Source of the DNA: an uncultured Tenacibaculum sp.
Lineage (GTDB): Bacteria > Bacteroidota > Bacteroidia > Flavobacteriales > Flavobacteriaceae
Direction: 5' to 3'
Assembly: GCF_947499065.1 (NCBI RefSeq)
Contig: NZ_CANMMT010000002.1
Span: 123,313-187,312 of the forward strand
Length of the DNA stretch: 64,000 nt
Positions within the stretch are counted from its first letter, which is position 1; each line of letters opens with the position of its first letter. The notes beneath the pieces are model-generated. The model saw only the letters and a program-made list of their open reading frames with translations, had not been told where the DNA came from and ran no database searches. Positions 60,906 through 64,000 of the stretch are shown in pieces. The position numbers were made by a program, and so were the translations under genes.

Positions 60906-61079
60906 ATGACATTAAAAGAAATTAAAAAAAATGTTCAGTTATGGTCTGGTTTTCCATTAGAAGGAGAAACAGAAGGTGAGTTGATTTCAAATATTGAAAC
61001 TATTGGAGATAACTTATTAAATGAAGTTTCAGATAAGCAAAGTAGATACGAACAATTGATTAAATCATTAAATCTGTAG
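60906..61079 (+). CDS. Small soluble acidic protein (57 aa)
   Basis: MTLKEIKKNVQLWSGFPLEG, then GELISNIETIGDNLLNEVSD and RYEQLIKSLNL. Helical, acidic, no signal peptide. An AGGATATG context at the start could act as a weak ribosome site. Not recognised; style of small immunity or phage-type proteins, without stronger support. Confidence 0.45.
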   Translation: MTLKEIKKNVQLWSGFPLEGETEGELISNIETIGDNLLNEVSDKQSRYEQLIKSLNL

Positions 61080-61298
61080 TTAGAATAGAAATTCATAAAT
61101 GATGAAAATAATTGCTATTCCTAAAGAGAATATAATCATTCGCTTTACTGCTTGTCTTTCTTTTATAGGAATATCTAAATCATCAAATAATTTATTTAAA
61201 GAATTTGAGTTAATCGGAAAAGATTTTAGAGTCCTGAAAAACAGAAGGATATAAACAATGATATAAATAGCTAATAGTATAAAAAAAATGGTACTCAT
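61080..61298 (-). CDS. Small two-helix membrane protein (72 aa)
   Basis: The first helix is at 3-21 (TIFFILLAIYIIVYILLFF), the loop LNKLFDDLDIPIKERQAVKR, the second helix 54-71. TATATTTA (61304-61311) is 5 bp before the ATG. Its stop codon abuts the stop of the convergent gene ending at 61079. Confidence 0.55.
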   Translation of the reverse strand: MSTIFFILLAIYIIVYILLFFRTLKSFPINSNSLNKLFDDLDIPIKERQAVKRMIIFSLGIAIIFIIYEFLF

Positions 61299-61329
61299 TG
61301 TGGTAAATATACATTAACTAAAACTGTTG

Positions 61330-61464
61330 TTATCCTTCAATTATTTTAACTATTAAGATTATGAAGCCAGAAAAGATTAAACCTATTCCTAGTATAATAA
61401 AGAATATACCAAAAGGTAAAAAGTCTATCCAAACAAGAGCATTAATAATGTAACCTAATAACAT
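61330..61464 (-). CDS. Small membrane protein (44 aa)
   Basis: MLLGYIINALVWIDFLPFGI then FFIILGIGLIFSGFIILIVK: almost entirely hydrophobic. Upstream, a -7 box TACTTTTG (61511-61518) and a nine-codon frame (MKKIAKELS, 61503-61474) precede it, so translation may depend on reinitiation. Confidence is limited. Confidence 0.4.
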   Translation of the reverse strand: MLLGYIINALVWIDFLPFGIFFIILGIGLIFSGFIILIVKIIEG

Positions 61465-61531
61465 TAGAATAAGCTAAGATAATTCTTTAGCGATTTTTTT
61501 CATAATGAAGCAAAAGTATGAAATGGAAAAT

Positions 61532-61560
61532 AAAATTAACAAATAATATAAATAGTGTAG
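61532..61560. repeat. 29-bp dispersed repeat, copy 3
   Basis: The same 29 bases as 55355-55383, here 5 bp before a rightward ATG instead of beside a regulon operator. Confidence 0.65.
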
Positions 61561-61565
61561 TAATC

Positions 61566-61808
61566 ATGATAAATACAAAACTATCAGAAATAGAACGAAA
61601 GACTTTATTAAATGAATTGCTTGGGGTTTCAACTTGTGAAAATGGAGTTGTTTATGATGAAGATGGAGACGAGTTTTATGGTTGTTCAGATAATGATAAG
61701 TATGATTTTGGAACTCTAAAAGGTATAATTGAATACGTCAAGGATGAATCATTTCAGTCTGGAGTTAGACATAGTCAAAGAGAAATTAAAAAAGTATTAA
61801 ACCTGTAG
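61566..61808 (+). CDS. Small soluble protein (80 aa)
   Basis: MINTKLSEIERKTLLNELLG, then an acidic middle with two cysteines (STCENGVVYDEDGDEFYGCS) and a helix ending HSQREIKKVLNL. No known family. The start is placed at 61566 because the codons upstream lie in the 29-bp repeat. Cytoplasmic. Confidence 0.55.
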   Translation: MINTKLSEIERKTLLNELLGVSTCENGVVYDEDGDEFYGCSDNDKYDFGTLKGIIEYVKDESFQSGVRHSQREIKKVLNL

Positions 61809-61815
61809 TGTAGTA

Positions 61816-61980
61816 TTAAAATAAATCATCAAAAAAAGAGAAGTCGTCGTTGTCAATTGTAGGGTTAATAGAATTGTTTTTAAAGCCTAATAAGTATCTA
61901 ATTAAAGAAATTATTAAACCTATTAACAATACAAAAGAGGTAAATATTATAGCAACAATTAGTTCTTCTCCTAAACTCAT
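61816..61980 (-). CDS. Small membrane protein with acidic aromatic tail (54 aa)
   Basis: MSLGEELIVAIIFTSFVLLI begins one long helix, followed by RYLLGFKNNS and a tail DNDDFSFFDDLF. TATTTTTA (61985-61992) ends 4 bp before this ATG, ruling out the longer frame to 62082. The tail resembles that of the gene at 27555 (EFFDFD). Confidence 0.55.
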   Translation of the reverse strand: MSLGEELIVAIIFTSFVLLIGLIISLIRYLLGFKNNSINPTIDNDDFSFFDDLF

Positions 61981-62098
61981 GCTGTAAAAATATAAATTAA
62001 TAATTAACTGTTGTTTTTTTATGTCTAAAGTTTGGTAAAAGAAAATTAATATACCTGTATTTTTAGAGTTATTTTTATTCACAAAAAATAATTATACT

Positions 62099-62250
62099 AT
62101 GAAATATTTATTAATTCTGAATTAGGATTAATTACATCAATTTCATTCAGTGAAAATTTTTCAAAAGAAAAAGAAGAAATTCAATATACTGATCCTAATG
62201 ATGATGGAATAGAGGATGAAAATCCTCAAGAAGAGGGAAAGTCTATATAG
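62099..62250 (+). pseudogene. Frameshifted small exported protein
   Basis: MKYLLILN from the ATG at 62099 stops after eight codons. A shift of one base gives the continuous LGLITSISFSENFSKEKEEI to PNDDGIEDENPQEEGKSI with a stop at 62248. Joined, it reads as a signal peptide plus an acidic mature part of about 35 residues. Presumably disabled by a single-base change. Confidence 0.5.
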
Positions 62251-62263
62251 CGTAAAAAAACAA

Positions 62264-62287
62264 AACCCTCTAGTAAAATAGAGGGTT
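62264..62287 (-). terminator. Terminator after the YebC-family gene
   Basis: AACCCTCTA/TAGAGGGTT with leftward TTGTTTTTTT. Confidence 0.82.
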
Positions 62288-62315
62288 ATAGTTGATTTTA
62301 TTGATATTGTTGAGT

Positions 62316-63038
62316 TTACTCTTGCATTGAGTGGTAAACTGTGTTTACGTCATCATCTTCTTCTAAACGTTCTAAAAGCTTGTTTACATCTTCTTTTTGC
62401 TCGTCAGAAATAGCAGTAGTAGTTGTTGGAATTCTTTCAAACTCAGAAGAAAGAATCTCAATATTGTTTTCCTCTAAGTATTTCTGAATAGAACCAAACT
62501 GACCAAATGGAGCATATAGCATAACAGAGCTATCTTCCTCGTCGGCAAAAACTTCTTCCACTTCAAAGTCAATCATCTCCATTTCAAACTCTTCTAAATC
62601 CATTCCTAAAGTATCCTCTTTTACTTTAAAGTTTACTACATGGTCAAACATAAAAGCAACCGAACCAGAAGTTCCTAAGTTACCATTACATTTATTAAAA
62701 GCAGCTCTTACGTTTGCTACAGTTCTATTATTGTTGTTTGTTGCAGTTTCTACTAAAACAGCAATTCCGTGTGGTGCATATCCTTCAAATAAAACTTCCT
62801 TATAGTTCGCTGTATCTTTATCAGATGCTTTTTTAATAGCGCGTTGTACATTATCCTTAGGCATGTTTGCAGCCTTCGCATTTTGTATTACAACACGTAA
62901 ACGAGAGTTTGTTTCAGGGTTTGGACCTCCTTCTTTTACTGCCATTACAATGTCTTTACCAATTCTGGTAAAAGTTTTAGCCATAGCAGACCAACGTTTC
63001 ATTTTTCTCGCTTTCCTAAATTCAAATGCTCTTCCCAT
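62316..63038 (-). CDS. YebC/PmpR family protein
   Basis: A 240-residue cytoplasmic protein of the YebC family. It has a conserved N-terminus with MGRAFEFRKARKMKRW and FTRIGKDIVMAVKEGGPNP, the middle NAKAANMPKDNVQRAIKKAS, and the GYAPHGIAVLVE plus LGTSGSVAFMFD stretches. Members have been described as transcriptional regulators (PmpR) and more recently as translation factors easing ribosome stalling on proline runs. Full length. It marks the return to core genome. Confidence 0.94.
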   Translation of the reverse strand: MGRAFEFRKARKMKRWSAMAKTFTRIGKDIVMAVKEGGPNPETNSRLRVVIQNAKAANMPKDNVQRAIKKASDKDTANYKEVLFEGYAPHGIAVLVETATNNNNRTVANVRAAFNKCNGNLGTSGSVAFMFDHVVNFKVKEDTLGMDLEEFEMEMIDFEVEEVFADEEDSSVMLYAPFGQFGSIQKYLEENNIEILSSEFERIPTTTTAISDEQKEDVNKLLERLEEDDDVNTVYHSMQE

Positions 63039-63096
63039 TTCTTAAAAATTATGTTTACGCAATGGCAAATGTAACTATTGCGTTAAATATTTACAA

Positions 63097-64000
63097 TTAA
63101 AATCTTTTTTTGAAAATTTGTTTTCCTTCTTTGTCACTATAGGCACGCCAAGTACCTGCTTTTTTTCCGTTTTTAAACTGTCCTTTCAGTTTTAAATTAC
63201 CACTAGAATAATATAGTTTAAAGCTACCGTCTAAAACGCCATCGTCTAATTCAACTTCAAATTTTAATTGCTTGTCATCGTAATACTCTTTGTATTCTTT
63301 TGCGCTTAAATCTGATGGATGAATTGCTTGGATATTAAAAATAGTCTCTGCAGTTTCTACAATAACAGAATCTTTTTCAGGTATTAGTTTTTTATATAAT
63401 TCTTCCTTTAAAGCAGTTTCTTTGTTTTGATGACTGGATAACTCTTCTTCTGATTGATATGAAAGCGTAATATTACTTTCAAACAAGTCACCTTTAGAAA
63501 TTAACTGAATACCAACCTGCGAAAATGAATTAAAATACTTTTTGTTTTTTTTGAGTTGTTGCTGTGTTTTATAATCTAATAAACTCAACAAATCGTTGTA
63601 TGAATTTGCAGTTTCAGCATAGGCAAAAACACTCGATTTATTTTCAAAATGATAATTAAATTCTTCAAACCTCTCAGATTCAGCTAAAGTGTATTCAACC
63701 AAATGATTGTTAATAATCTCTTTTAAGGTATTAGGGCTCGTGCTAAATACCACAAAATCATCAATAATGGTAAAATATGGTTTTTCCATTTTAGCAAAAG
63801 TTTTCCCTGCCAACATCTTAAAAAATCCTTTTAAGTCAAAAAAGTGAATAGGGTAGCCTTTGTAGTTAATTTGCTTAAACTTTAAAGGCGTATTTTCTTT
63901 AATTTTAGAGAGAATGAAATCTAAATTTTCTTTAGCATCATCAATATCATCTGCTTTAATAACTGCAGCAATATCTTTTTTGTTTTTAGATAAGTCTGAA
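63097..64000 (-). CDS. DUF3352-like protein, C-terminal part
   Basis: The frame stays open to the window edge, so the gene starts outside; about 300 residues are visible, with the frame through 63816 contin­uing upstream (SDLSKNKKDIAAVIKADDI). The body looks like a DUF3352 beta/alpha protein (KGYPIHFFDLKGFFKMLAGKTFA, YFTIIDDFVVFSTSPNTLKEII). It ends in a MORN/YwqK-like repeat (GSFKLYYSSGNLKLKGQFKNGKKAGTW). Possibly envelope-associated. Function unknown; the assignment is moderate. Confidence 0.7.
   Translation of the reverse strand, partial: SDLSKNKKDIAAVIKADDIDDAKENLDFILSKIKENTPLKFKQINYKGYPIHFFDLKGFFKMLAGKTFAKMEKPYFTIIDDFVVFSTSPNTLKEIINNHLVEYTLAESERFEEFNYHFENKSSVFAYAETANSYNDLLSLLDYKTQQQLKKNKKYFNSFSQVGIQLISKGDLFESNITLSYQSEEELSSHQNKETALKEELYKKLIPEKDSVIVETAETIFNIQAIHPSDLSAKEYKEYYDDKQLKFEVELDDGVLDGSFKLYYSSGNLKLKGQFKNGKKAGTWRAYSDKEGKQIFKKRF

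Overview
This is an AT-rich, densely coding chromosomal segment from a marine-type Bacteroidota of the family Flavobacteriaceae (Tenacibaculum/Polaribacter-like; the genus is an inference). The evidence is the housekeeping gene set (a lptD-ridA pair, a MlaD-type MCE protein, a HYC_CC_PP copper operon protein, menA/menC/menE) and the many promoters with the Bacteroidota -7 box TAnnTTTG. Shine-Dalgarno sequences are not conspicuous.

Positions 1-26.6 kb are ordinary core genome. They hold a lipoprotein/symporter/acetyltransferase operon with an unannotated 35-residue membrane peptide, L-serine deaminase, a TPR protein, a second sodium symporter, and a glycolytic block (pfkA, two tandem gapA copies, methylglyoxal synthase). 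Next come envelope genes (LptD, amidase, MCE), a two-gene Fe-S electron-transfer unit, and a menaquinone block (menA, menC, menE with interleaved small genes). The first 500 bp are exceptional: a pair of 17-bp palindromes stands before a short structured RNA with its own promoter and terminator.

Positions 26.6-62 kb are accessory. A copper/silver efflux operon (HYC_CC_PP, CusA, TolC, metal-binding lipoprotein, CusB) and two transglutaminase-like proteins sit in a background of very small genes. Twelve minus-strand genes encode 49-75 residue peptides with a shared leader (MLKNISNLG...INGG) ending in a double-glycine-type site. Each is followed by a different core with exactly four or six cysteines. 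Ten of them, plus two non-peptide small genes, share a composite operator (AAGTAAGG-N5-CCTTACTT plus a CCGTAA box). It stands at an identical coordinate offset of 32 from the -7 box in all twelve cases, so this looks like a single regulon of dispersed secreted peptides. No peptidase-containing ABC transporter or modification enzyme is in the window, so export would have to be supplied in trans.

Interspersed with these are several multi-copy families of putative small RNA genes, each with promoter, hairpins and terminator. In 55-62 kb there is a series of minus-strand genes for 30-80 residue membrane proteins whose -7 box ends 4-5 bp before the ATG, which implies leaderless mRNAs. Gene remnants and short repeats show that this region turns over rapidly. 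Core genes resume at 62.3 kb with a YebC-family protein and a DUF3352-like protein that runs off the end.
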